Shown piece by piece: positions 46,271 through 55,405 of a DNA stretch of 64,000 nt; position 1 is the first letter of the stretch; every line of letters starts with the position of its first letter. The stretch comes from Zhongshania aliphaticivorans (lineage in GTDB: Bacteria; Pseudomonadota; Gammaproteobacteria; Pseudomonadales; Spongiibacteraceae), in the NCBI RefSeq assembly GCF_001586255.1, contig NZ_CP014544.1, forward strand, positions 4,062,501-4,126,500. The letters are read 5' to 3'. The position numbers were made by a program, and so were the translations under genes. The notes beneath the pieces were generated by a model. That model did not search any database. It had not been told where the DNA came from and saw nothing but the letters and a program-made list of their open reading frames with translations.

Positions 46271-47107
46271 TCAGATTCCCGCCTGAGAGAACACCTTAAG
46301 AAATGTTTCCGGCTCAGGTCTTAGCCGATAATTATCGGTAAGATCGGCAAACAAAATTTTACCCGTGGCGTCAGTCATGATGACGGTGGGCATCACGGTG
46401 TCACTATCATAGCCCAGCACCTCCATGCCCATGGGTAAGCCATTGGGGGCGGCAATACCAAGGCGTTTCGCCATCGCGTTATCGGTATCTACCAAAAAGC
46501 GCATTGGCGCGTCAAAACGCTGGGCTAGGTCCGCGGTATGGCCCTGAGACTGAGGGCTAATGAGCAGAATCTCCACGCCTTTTTCCGCCAGAGCGCGGTA
46601 CTGCCCGGCAATTTCTTTTATTTGCGCCATACACAGCGGACACCAATTGCCGCGATAAAAAATCATGAGCAAGGGCTTATTCAAGTCATGGGGTTTAAGC
46701 TGCGTGCCAGCGTCATTAATAAATTCTAAGTTTGGCAGTGTTTGGCCAACACTCAGTATGTCACTGTGCCTGCCGCCAAAGCTGGAGTACCACCACTCGT
46801 ACAAAGCGGTTCCGATCACCCCAGCACCGAGTATCCACGCAAGGGCCTCAAGAATCACTGGCGACAATACCGCGCCGAGCAAAGTAAGCAGGGTCACTCC
46901 TAAAACCGCTTTGCTAGCGGTTTGCGTGCGAGCGACATTAGCGATAAATACCCATGCAAAAAAGGATAAGGGCGTTAGCATGCATAGCAAAGCCCAATAC
47001 CACGCTACTGTATTAGGGTCTTGGTAAATTGCCCAAGCACTGCGCGCTGCGCCTACCATGAGCAAGCTCATCCACGCTGAAATAAATAGCGATTTTAAAC
47101 GGTCCAT
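46271..47107 (-). CDS. Membrane-anchored peroxiredoxin/thioredoxin-like protein
   Basis: A 278-residue protein. The N-terminal third has three hydrophobic segments (about 9-30, 36-60, 65-105). From about 120 an AhpC/TSA-type thioredoxin fold follows (VGQTLPNLEFINDAGTQLKPHDL, then FYRGNWCPLCMAQIKEIAGQY). The active site NWCPLC has CxxC, as in redoxin reductants, rather than the single peroxidatic Cys of many peroxiredoxins. It probably acts at the membrane on peroxides or disulfides. The start is the ATG at 47107 with AAGGACG before it; a GTG at 47113 is alternative. Confidence 0.8.
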   Translation of the reverse strand: MDRLKSLFISAWMSLLMVGAARSAWAIYQDPNTVAWYWALLCMLTPLSFFAWVFIANVARTQTASKAVLGVTLLTLLGAVLSPVILEALAWILGAGVIGTALYEWWYSSFGGRHSDILSVGQTLPNLEFINDAGTQLKPHDLNKPLLMIFYRGNWCPLCMAQIKEIAGQYRALAEKGVEILLISPQSQGHTADLAQRFDAPMRFLVDTDNAMAKRLGIAAPNGLPMGMEVLGYDSDTVMPTVIMTDATGKILFADLTDNYRLRPEPETFLKVFSQAGI

Positions 47108-47360
47108 ACGCACGTCCTTGAGATTATTATTGATTGGCGCCGTCGGTCGGCATAGAAGCGATTAAGCACTGGGTGAATACTGTAACGCAAATCACGTCAG
47201 TATTACGTAATCACCACCTATAACGCCGCTTTATTTTGCAACTGTTCAGCGTGCCCATCTCAAATTAAGCTAAAAGTTTAAGTATCTCCCGCGACTAATT
47301 CAGTAAACTGTTGGTCTGGCGCGAACGACGCCGTTTACTCTCATGCAATGGAATACAATA

Positions 47361-48203
47361 ATGTCGCGCCTGCGTTTAGCGTTCCTTACTCTAATTACCA
47401 TGCTGGCGTTTGCGGCTAATTCACTGCTGTGCCGCGAGGCATTGGCTGCAGGCCATATAGACGCGTCTAGTTTTACCTTAGTGCGCATTGTTTCAGGTGC
47501 ACTGGTACTCAGCATGCTGTTGCTCATCCAATTTCGCCGCTACACCCTTGGCGGCAGTTGGTTAGCGGCAGCTGCATTGTTTGGCTATGCCGCGGCATTT
47601 TCTTTTGCCTATGTGAGCTTAAGCGCAGGAACCGGTGCACTGTTATTGTTTGGCGCGGTGCAAACAACGATGATCGGCTATGGCTTGTGGCGCGGTGAAC
47701 GCCTTAGTCACCTGCAAATTAGTGGCGCTATTGCCGCCAGCACTGGGCTTATTTGGCTAATGCTGCCGGGTGTCGAAGCGCCACCCGTGCTCGGCGCGCT
47801 TATTATGATCACCGCCGGGGTTTGCTGGGGGGTGTATTCCCTGCTCGGACGCAATGCTCGTGAGCCAAGCGTCGCGACTGCCGGTAATTTCTTGCGCGCT
47901 ACTCCCTTTGCCGTCATTCTTTTTTTACTTATGCGTGATTCACAGCCGGTGACTAACCTTGGCTTAGCCTATGCCGCCGCATCTGGCGCCTTGGCCTCTG
48001 GGCTGGGTTACGCCTTATGGTATGCGGTACTACCCGCTCTGCCCGCCAGTCGCGCCGCGACAATTCAACTAAGCGTACCAATACTTGCCGCACTGGGCGG
48101 GGTGCTATTCTTGGGCGAGGCGATAACGCTACGTTTTAGCTTGGCCTCAATTGCGGTACTGGGTGGCATAGCGCTTTTTATTATGAGCAAACCGCGCGCC
48201 TGA
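47361..48203 (+). CDS. EamA/DMT-family transporter
   Basis: A 280-residue inner-membrane protein with about ten helices in two EamA repeats: AFAANSLLCREALAAGHIDASSFTLVRIVSGA in the first, CWGVYSLLGRNA and SVPILAALGGVLFLGEAI in the second. Members export metabolites, amino acids or nucleobases; substrate unknown. I place the start at the Met of MSRLRLAFLTLITM (47361) because it matches relatives; an ATG at 47343 in the same frame is possible. Gap of about 250 bp from the divergent peroxiredoxin-like gene. Confidence 0.85.
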   Translation: MSRLRLAFLTLITMLAFAANSLLCREALAAGHIDASSFTLVRIVSGALVLSMLLLIQFRRYTLGGSWLAAAALFGYAAAFSFAYVSLSAGTGALLLFGAVQTTMIGYGLWRGERLSHLQISGAIAASTGLIWLMLPGVEAPPVLGALIMITAGVCWGVYSLLGRNAREPSVATAGNFLRATPFAVILFLLMRDSQPVTNLGLAYAAASGALASGLGYALWYAVLPALPASRAATIQLSVPILAALGGVLFLGEAITLRFSLASIAVLGGIALFIMSKPRA

Positions 48204-48355
48204 GACGCTCAAATAGCGTTACTAAATCCATGAGTAGCACTGCCTCAAATGACTTCCTCTAGACCTGTAAGGCTTAATGTTGGCCCTAGCACTAAGCCTT
48301 GACTTTGCTCGCCAGCAATGCGGCAATCAAGTTCTTTCAGCACTCTGGTATTAGC

Positions 48356-49435
48356 ATGATTTTATTACTGGTTTATATTGGTATTGCCTTGAGCGTATCT
48401 TTTTTATGCTCGGTATTAGAGGCGGTATTACTAAGTGTCACCCCCTCGTATATCGCCGCCGAAGAACGTCGTGGACATAAAAATGGGGTTTTGTGGCGTG
48501 AATACAAAACCGATATCGACCGTCCCCTTGCCGCGATTCTGAGTTTGAACACCATCGCCCATACCGTCGGCGCAGCTGGCGCTGGCGCCCAGGCAACAGC
48601 CTTATTTGGTGAGGTTTATTTTGGTGTTATTTCTGCAGTGTTAACCCTGCTTATTTTAATTGTTTCTGAAATTATTCCTAAAACATTAGGCGCCTTGTAT
48701 TGGCGTAAACTCGCGCCGTTGTGCGCGATTATTCTGCGCGGTGTGATGTGGTCTATGTACCCCTTGGTGCTTATGGCACAGGGAATCACCAAATTGTTAT
48801 CCCATGGTGATAGCGCCCATTCCATTAGCCGTGAAGAGTTCGTTGCGCTCGCCGAGGTCGCCGTTAGCGAAGGCATTTTAGATCAAGAAGAAGCAGATGC
48901 AGTCACTAGTTTAATTCGCTTTCGCTCGCTTCAGGCCCGAGACGTGATGACCCCGCGACTGGTCATTTTTAGTTTGGCGGAAGACGCCAACGTGAAATCG
49001 GTAGTTGAGAATAATAAGGCCATATTGTTTTCCCGAATCCCGATCTATGCCGGCGACGCTGACAACATCACTGGCTATATCCGTAAAGATGAACTAATGC
49101 TCGCTCTCAGCCGCGAGCCAGACGCGCTGTTAAGTACCTTAAAGCGCGAGTTATTTGTAGTACCCGACTCCTTGCCCACCTCGGAGCTGCTACAAAATAT
49201 GATCGAAATGCGCGCGCAAATGGCGCTAGTAGTCAACGAATACGGCAGCGTAATGGGCCTAGTGACCGTAGAGGATTTAATTGAAACCATGCTGGGTATG
49301 CAAATTGTCGATGAGACCGATACCAACGAAAATATGCAAACCTTAGCCCGGGAACTATGGGCCAAGCGCGCACGACGTTTGGGATTCCTCGATGACGAAA
49401 AAATCAGTGCCGCGGCGGGATCATCGCCACCATGA
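48356..49435 (+). CDS. CNNM/CorB-type (DUF21-CBS) membrane protein
   Basis: A 359-residue protein with a DUF21 (CNNM) transmembrane domain of about 175 residues (CSVLEAVLLSVTPSYIAAEERRG, HTVGAAGAGAQATALFG, LIVSEIIPKTLGALYWR) and a CBS pair (LQARDVMTPRLVIFSL ... MALVVNEYGSVMGLVTVEDLIETMLG). The CorC/HlyC C-terminal domain is absent. Relatives are implicated in Mg2+ or other cation efflux. The frame is open back to a TTG at 48299; the ATG at 48356 fits the family start. The DUF2959 lipoprotein gene follows after about 80 bp. Confidence 0.9.
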   Translation: MILLLVYIGIALSVSFLCSVLEAVLLSVTPSYIAAEERRGHKNGVLWREYKTDIDRPLAAILSLNTIAHTVGAAGAGAQATALFGEVYFGVISAVLTLLILIVSEIIPKTLGALYWRKLAPLCAIILRGVMWSMYPLVLMAQGITKLLSHGDSAHSISREEFVALAEVAVSEGILDQEEADAVTSLIRFRSLQARDVMTPRLVIFSLAEDANVKSVVENNKAILFSRIPIYAGDADNITGYIRKDELMLALSREPDALLSTLKRELFVVPDSLPTSELLQNMIEMRAQMALVVNEYGSVMGLVTVEDLIETMLGMQIVDETDTNENMQTLARELWAKRARRLGFLDDEKISAAAGSSPP

Positions 49436-49517
49436 AAATTATCGCTGCCTGAATTTGCCGCACCTAAGCATGCAGGCTACCATTAAGCCCTATACCAATA
49501 ATGCTTTAGGACACACC

Positions 49518-50159
49518 ATGCGCTTTTTAATTCTGCTACTCATGACCACTGCCATGATCTCAATCAGCGGCTGTGAATCTACTTATTACAATGCCATGGA
49601 GAAAGTGGGCGTTCACAAACGCGATATTTTGGTTGATCGCGTTGGCGAAGCCAAAGAGGCCCAAGAAGAAGCCCAAGACCAATTCAAAGATGCACTAACG
49701 GAATTTAGGTCGGTAGTGAGTTTTGACGGTGGCAATTTAGAAACCCACTACAACCGTCTGAACAACGAGTTTGAAGATAGCGAGGCCGCCGGCAAAGAAG
49801 TGACGGATCGAATTAACAAGGTAGAGTCCGTTGCCGAGGCCCTATTCGATGAATGGCAAGATGAGCTCAAACTTTACACAAACGCCCGCCTCCGCAGCGA
49901 CAGCGCCAATAAACTGCAAGCCACCAAGCGCCAATACACCGCGCTAATTAAATCCATGCGCCGCGCCGAAAAGAGCATAGACCCTGTACTCAATGCCCTG
50001 CGCGATAATGTGCTGTACCTCAAACACAATTTAAACGCCTCGGCGATTGGCGCACTTAAAGGTGAACTGGCGGGAATCGACCGCGATGTTCAGCAGTTGA
50101 TTGGCGCGATGGAAAAAGCCATTCGGGAATCGGATGCCTTCATTAAGCAGCTTAAGTAA
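49518..50159 (+). CDS. DUF2959-family lipoprotein
   Basis: A 213-residue protein with a lipoprotein signal (MRFLILLLMTTAMISISGC, lipobox near SISGC). A coiled-coil-rich body typical of DUF2959 follows (YYNAMEKVGVHKRDILVDRVGEAKEAQEEAQDQFKDALTEF, CESTYYN start, VESVAEALFDEW). Function unknown. It starts at ATG 49518 with TTTAGGA upstream; the longer frame from 49392 overlaps the previous gene. It lies immediately left of the second 97-bp array. Confidence 0.85.
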   Translation: MRFLILLLMTTAMISISGCESTYYNAMEKVGVHKRDILVDRVGEAKEAQEEAQDQFKDALTEFRSVVSFDGGNLETHYNRLNNEFEDSEAAGKEVTDRINKVESVAEALFDEWQDELKLYTNARLRSDSANKLQATKRQYTALIKSMRRAEKSIDPVLNALRDNVLYLKHNLNASAIGALKGELAGIDRDVQQLIGAMEKAIRESDAFIKQLK

Positions 50160-50226
50160 GCCGGGAGATGCTGGACGGGAGACGGTAAACGCTTAAACAC
50201 GCGAGTGACAGATAAGCCCACACCAT

Positions 50227-50803
50227 GTCATGCCGGACAGATCCGGCATCCATAGGCCACTGAACTACGCCACTGCCACCACCATGGATACCGGCTCGGA
50301 GGCTGGTATGACATCACACCCCGTCATGCCGGACTTGATCCGGCATCCATATACCACGGAACTACGTCACTGCCACAACCATGGATACCGGCTCGGAGGC
50401 CGGTATGACCCCACACCTCGTCATGCCGGACTTGATCCGGCATCCATAAACCACTGAACCACGTCACGGCCACAACCATGGATACCGGCTCGGAGGCTGG
50501 TATGACCCCACACCCCGTCATGCCGGACTTGATCCGGCATCCACATACCACTGAACCACGTCACGACCACAACCATGGATACCGGCTCGGAGGCTGGTAC
50601 GACCCCACACTCCGTCATGCCGGACTTGATCCGGCATCCATAGACCACTGAGCCACGTCACTGCGACAGCTATGGATACCGGCTCGGGGGCCGGTATGAC
50701 GAGTGAGGTAGTGGCTACCAGCACGAAGTCCGGTATGACCCCGCACCCCGTCATGCTGGACTTGATCCGGCATCCATATACCACTGAACTAGGTCATCGC
50801 CAC
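50227..50803. repeat. 97-bp tandem hairpin array, copy 2 (five units plus partial ends)
   Basis: The anchor ATGGATACCGG recurs at 50284, 50381, 50478, 50575 and 50672, again exactly 97 bp apart. A partial left unit (TGCCGGA palindrome at 50230) and a degenerate right unit (to about 50800) flank it. Hairpins as in the first array. ORFs running through it in all frames are artefacts of the period. Confidence 0.93.
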
Positions 50804-50936
50804 AGCATAGATGACGCAACCCACTATGTCCGAAATTCTACAGTTATGTCCGTTAGGCGCATGGCGGTTTTCCTACTCAGCTTTAGGATAGAGGCTGCAA
50901 ATTCACCCTTTACCAAAACAATAACAGGCCGCCGAT

Positions 50937-52442
50937 ATGAGCCAACGACCACAACATAATGCCAACAACGTTACTGACACTCATCTTGTGATTGTCGGCA
51001 CTGGTTTTGCCGGTCTGGGCATGGCTATTCGTTTAAAAGAAATGGGCATTGATGATTTTATTATTATTGAGCGCGCCAGCGATGTTGGCGGCACGTGGCG
51101 GGACAACCGCTATCCCGGCGCCGCCTGCGACGTGCCCTCGCATCTTTACTCCTTCTCCTTTGAACCAAACACGGAGTGGTCGCGGGTTTACCCAACACAG
51201 CCGGAGTTAGAAGCTTATTTACAGAACGTGACCGACAAGTGGGACCTGCGACCCCACATCCGCTTTTCTCATACCCTCACGGCGGCGCATTATCAGCAAG
51301 ACAGTGGCCACTGGTTGGTCAAAACCAGCGGCGGCGATTTTCGTGCCCGATTTGTGGTTTGCGGCAATGGCGGTTTAGCGGAGCCCAAGTTGCCAGATAT
51401 TCCTGGCGTAGAAAACTTTGGCGGTCATCATTTTCATTCCGCCACTTGGGATCACAATTATTCCCTCGAAGGTAAACGGGTCGCCGTTATAGGCACGGGC
51501 GCCTCTGCCATTCAATTTGTGCCGCAAATAGCCGATAAACCCGCAAAACTTTCGGTTTTCCAGCGCACCCCAAACTGGATTCTTCCGCGCCATGATCGCG
51601 CCTACCACCGCTTTGAGAAATGGCTTTTCAAGCGCCTGCCGATCACCCGTAAATTGCTGCGCGCCAAAATTTATTGCCAGAACGAAATGCGGGTGCTCGG
51701 CATGGTTTTGCACCCCGCGCTAATGAAACTATTCCGCATCACCGCCACGTGGAATATTCGCCGCCAAGTTGCCGACCCAGATTTACGCAACAAGCTGACA
51801 CCGACATTTCCGATCGGCTGCAAGCGAATCTTGATTTCAAATGATTGGTATCCCGCGCTACAAAAGCCCAATGTTGAAGTGGAAACCAGCGGCATTCAAG
51901 AAATTACGAGTACTAGTATTATTAGTAAAGATGGTAGTGAGCGCGAGGTCGATTGCATTATTTTTGGCACCGGTTTTTACGCCACCGAGAATCCCATTGC
52001 CACCATGATCCATGGCCGAGACGGGCGCGTATTAGCCGATGTGTGGGCCGATGGCGAAGAGGCTTATTTGGGCTCAAGTGTGCACGGCTTTCCGAATTTC
52101 TTCTTTATTGTTGGCCCCAATGTCACCTTAGGGCACAGCTCTATGGTATACATGATCGAAACCCAGATCGCGGCCATCAGCCGGGTACTTGAGGCCGCAA
52201 ACGAGCTATCATCAACTACCGTGGAAGTGCGCGAAGAAGTTCAAGATACCTATAATCGCGAACTACAAACCCGGCTTGGCGGTTCAGTGTGGGCCAACGG
52301 TTGCGACAGCTGGTATAAGCACCGCTCAGGTAAAATCACCCAGCTTTGGCCAGGATTTACCTTTAGTTTCAGACGCCGCAATCGCGACTTTAAGCAGTCA
52401 GATTATGTTTTCGCTACGCCAAGCACAGAGGTCACACCATGA
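50937..52442 (+). CDS. Flavin-binding monooxygenase (Baeyer-Villiger type)
   Basis: A 501-residue FAD/NADPH enzyme. FAD motif VIVGTGFAGLGMA (about 18-30), DVGGTWRDNRYPGAACDVPSHLYSFSF, the type I BVMO fingerprint FGGHHFHSATWD, NADPH motif VAVIGTGASAIQFVPQIA and VDCIIFGTGFYATENP. It should insert oxygen into ketones or oxidise soft heteroatoms in the cytosol. The last four bases overlap the start of the GMC oxidoreductase gene (ATGA), so both act in one pathway. Substrate not deducible; steroid or alicyclic ketones are reasonable. Confidence 0.9.
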   Translation: MSQRPQHNANNVTDTHLVIVGTGFAGLGMAIRLKEMGIDDFIIIERASDVGGTWRDNRYPGAACDVPSHLYSFSFEPNTEWSRVYPTQPELEAYLQNVTDKWDLRPHIRFSHTLTAAHYQQDSGHWLVKTSGGDFRARFVVCGNGGLAEPKLPDIPGVENFGGHHFHSATWDHNYSLEGKRVAVIGTGASAIQFVPQIADKPAKLSVFQRTPNWILPRHDRAYHRFEKWLFKRLPITRKLLRAKIYCQNEMRVLGMVLHPALMKLFRITATWNIRRQVADPDLRNKLTPTFPIGCKRILISNDWYPALQKPNVEVETSGIQEITSTSIISKDGSEREVDCIIFGTGFYATENPIATMIHGRDGRVLADVWADGEEAYLGSSVHGFPNFFFIVGPNVTLGHSSMVYMIETQIAAISRVLEAANELSSTTVEVREEVQDTYNRELQTRLGGSVWANGCDSWYKHRSGKITQLWPGFTFSFRRRNRDFKQSDYVFATPSTEVTP

Positions 52443-54082
52443 GTCAGCACTACGATTACGATGTGATTATTATCGGCTCGGGATTTGGTGGCAGCGTCTC
52501 TGCCCTGCGCTTAACGGAAAAAGGCTATCGCGTTGGGGTAATGGAAATGGGCCGACGCTGGCGCCCAGAAAATATGCCGTCGACCAATTGGAAGATATGG
52601 AATTTTCTGTGGCGACCAATGCTGGGCTTAAAAGGCTTTTTTAGCCTACGCTTTTTCCGCCATGTTATGGTCTTGCACGGCAATGCCGTGGGCGGTGGCT
52701 CGGTAACCTATGCCAACACCCTGCTCGTGCCACCAGAATCAGTGTGGACCGACGGCAGCTGGCGCGGCCTAGACGACTGGCAGGCGGTGATGCCCGCGCA
52801 CTACGCCACCGCGAAAAAAATGCTTGGCGTAAACAAAAATAAACGCCTCGCGGCGGCCGATCACGCGCTTAAAAAAATGGCCGAACATCAGGGCCGTGGC
52901 GATACGTTTTACACCACCGATGTTGGCGTATTCTTTGGCGATGCCGACGATACCAGCGGCGGCAAACGCTACCCCGACCCCTACTTTAACGGCGAAGGTC
53001 CAGAGCGCCACAGCTGCATTGGCTGTGGCAGCTGCATGACGGGCTGCGTGCACAATGCTAAAAACTCCCTGGATAAAAATTATCTTTACCTTGCCGAAGC
53101 CAAAGGCGCCAAAGTTCATGAAGAAACTCGCGTAAGCGATGTACGGCCTTTAAACAATAGCGATGGCAAAGACGGCTATGAGGTTTTCACTCAGCACGGT
53201 ACCGCCTTATTTTCTAAAAATCGGAAGCGCTTCACCGCCAAAAAAATTATTTTCGCGGCAAGCTCGCTAGGCACTCAAGAACTCTTATTTAAACTCAAAC
53301 AATCTGGCGCCATGCCGAAGATCTCCGATGAACTGGGCAATCGGGTGCGCACCAACGCTGAATCCTTACTGGCGCTGCGCTTTCCCGGCGGCGAAGACAT
53401 GTCGAAAGGCGTGGCCATCGGCTCTGGGTTTTATCTCGATGAATACACCCATATAGAAGCCACTCGCTACGGCAAAGGTCACGATTTGCTCAGCTTATTG
53501 TTTACCCCGCTGACCGGCGGCACGCCGGGTATAGGCCGGACTTTTTTGTGGTTTTTCACCCTACTTGCTTCATTGCTGCGCCATCCGATAAAAACCCTGC
53601 GCGGCTGCAACCCCTTTGGCTTTGCCAAGCAAACCATAATCTTTTTGTGCATGCAGACCATCGACGGCCATTTGAATATGCGCTACCGGCGGCCGTGGTA
53701 TTGGCCGTTTACGAAGGTGTTACAAACCGAGGGTCAGCCCATTCCCTCGTTTATTCCCGCCGCCAATAAATTTGTTGCCGACAGCGCCAAGCAGCTCGAT
53801 GGTATCGGAGCGAGCATGGTGTCTGAATTGTTTTTTAATATTCCCACCACCGCGCATTGCATGGGCGGTTGCGGCATGGGCAGTTCTGCGCAGACCGGCG
53901 TGATCGACAGCCAAAACCGTTTGTTTGGCTATGACAATGCCTACGTCTGTGACGGGTCAATGTTAGGGGCTAATCTTGGAGTAAACCCAAGCCTGACGAT
54001 TACCGCCTTAACCGAAAGAGCGATGAGTTTTATTCCTGCGAAAGACGCGATTCCAACTGCTAGCGACGCTGAGGCAAAGTAG
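52439..54082 (+). CDS. GMC-family oxidoreductase, cholesterol-oxidase-like
   Basis: A 547-residue flavoprotein. FAD motif VIIIGSGFGGSVSALRL, LHGNAVGGGSVTYANTLL, a cysteine-rich HSCIGCGSCMTGCVHNAKNS (CxxCxxCxxxC, as in ChoD-like sterol oxidases and possibly an iron-sulfur site), and the C-terminal GVNPSLTITALTERAM. It oxidises an alcohol, likely a sterol-like or hydrophobic substrate. Coupled to the BVMO by a four-base overlap: alcohol to ketone to ester is a logical pair. Convergent with the AraC gene (8-bp gap). Confidence 0.88.
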   Translation: MSQHYDYDVIIIGSGFGGSVSALRLTEKGYRVGVMEMGRRWRPENMPSTNWKIWNFLWRPMLGLKGFFSLRFFRHVMVLHGNAVGGGSVTYANTLLVPPESVWTDGSWRGLDDWQAVMPAHYATAKKMLGVNKNKRLAAADHALKKMAEHQGRGDTFYTTDVGVFFGDADDTSGGKRYPDPYFNGEGPERHSCIGCGSCMTGCVHNAKNSLDKNYLYLAEAKGAKVHEETRVSDVRPLNNSDGKDGYEVFTQHGTALFSKNRKRFTAKKIIFAASSLGTQELLFKLKQSGAMPKISDELGNRVRTNAESLLALRFPGGEDMSKGVAIGSGFYLDEYTHIEATRYGKGHDLLSLLFTPLTGGTPGIGRTFLWFFTLLASLLRHPIKTLRGCNPFGFAKQTIIFLCMQTIDGHLNMRYRRPWYWPFTKVLQTEGQPIPSFIPAANKFVADSAKQLDGIGASMVSELFFNIPTTAHCMGGCGMGSSAQTGVIDSQNRLFGYDNAYVCDGSMLGANLGVNPSLTITALTERAMSFIPAKDAIPTASDAEAK

Positions 54083-54090
54083 GGAAAGCT

Positions 54091-55125
54091 TCATGCCACT
54101 CGCGAATCTTGCTTGCGCAACATACCCGGTGTTAGGCCACTCATGCGCTTAAAAGCCTGGGAGAAACTCGAGGCGTCGGCGTAATTTAAGCGCTCGGCAA
54201 TTTGTTCAACACTGAGTCGGGTGCCGGTCAGCATTTCTTCTGCAAGACTCAGGCGAATTTCATCGACTAACTGGCGGAATGAGGTGTTTTCGGCGGCCAA
54301 TTTACGGCGCATGGTACGCGAGGTCATGCACAAGGCGTCGGCCACTAACTCCATGTCCATCGACATAGGCCGCTGACACAGCAGAATATCTCGCACCTTG
54401 CCCGACAAGCCGCGCCGCGCGCTGCGCTTGGCGATCAGCTCTGAGCACTGTTTGTCTAACAAGCTCGCGGTGGCGAGATTGCCCACCGCGCGGGGTTTAT
54501 CTAATGCACTGCGCGGAAATAGCAGTTCATTGCGCTCGGCAGCAAAATCTACTCGGCCTCGAAAACACTGTTCATACAGCTCGGCATTCTCTGGGCGCGG
54601 GTGCTGGAACCGCACCCACTCCTCGCCCATATTATTGCCGATCATTTCGCGGATAATAATCATGGCGGCGTGAATTTCGCGTTCAATAGAGAACAGTCGC
54701 ACATCATCGGGAACATCCGTGTTATCAAACACTAGAATCGCATAGTCATCGTGCTCTTCTACCGTAAAGCCCGAGAACACAAAGGTCAGCTCTTGGTAGG
54801 TTTGCGATAATTCCACAGCTTTACGCGCCGTGGGGCTGCTCGCCAGCGCAAAACCCCAAATACCATAGGCAGAGAGATGGTAGCGCTCCCCCGCCAGAAG
54901 CCCCAAGTTAGCCACATGGGGCAGCTCGCGGAGTAAATTGCGCACCACCGCCATTTCGGCACTGGCCTCTACCACCGTCTCGGGGTTATCTAAACTCGCC
55001 TGATCCAGCGCGGTATTTAGCAATAGTCGATCTAGCGCCGCGCCGTGTTCTAGGCCCAGCGACACCAGAATTTGAACACTGGTGATACTCCGACAAAAAT
55101 CCCAACTTTTCATAGTGATGCTCAT
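54091..55125 (-). CDS. AraC-family transcriptional regulator (ArgR/OruR type)
   Basis: A 344-residue regulator. N-terminal ligand-binding domain of the arabinose-binding-like type (LGLEHGAALDRLLLNTALD ... YGIWGFALASSPTARKAVELSQTY). The C-terminal double helix-turn-helix covers about 240-340 (MELVADALCMTSRTMRRKLAAENTSFRQL and SVEQIAERLNYADASSFSQAFKRMSGLTP). It probably activates the convergent monooxygenase-GMC operon or the TonB receptor gene on its right. The ATG at 55125 and a Met four codons downstream are both possible starts. Confidence 0.9.
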   Translation of the reverse strand: MSITMKSWDFCRSITSVQILVSLGLEHGAALDRLLLNTALDQASLDNPETVVEASAEMAVVRNLLRELPHVANLGLLAGERYHLSAYGIWGFALASSPTARKAVELSQTYQELTFVFSGFTVEEHDDYAILVFDNTDVPDDVRLFSIEREIHAAMIIIREMIGNNMGEEWVRFQHPRPENAELYEQCFRGRVDFAAERNELLFPRSALDKPRAVGNLATASLLDKQCSELIAKRSARRGLSGKVRDILLCQRPMSMDMELVADALCMTSRTMRRKLAAENTSFRQLVDEIRLSLAEEMLTGTRLSVEQIAERLNYADASSFSQAFKRMSGLTPGMLRKQDSRVA

Positions 55126-55405
55126 CCAGAGGATCCATACACCCTAAATTGGCGTAGGATCTGCTGATAAGGGAATTAACACAGACAGGGCCAATGCCAA
55201 ACCGTGACAATGTCCGCAAGGCGCTAATAATGTCCGAAATTCAACATAGCTTATCAATTAGACTGTGCTTCGCATACAAAAAAGCGGCGCGCTAAGGCTT
55301 GCGCCGTAAGTTAAATAAATAATAAATAAAATTCCTTGTACCGCGCCGTTCTAAACCATTGTTTTGTACTTGCGCAATGTACATCGTTATTCCGAGGAGA
55401 AATCT

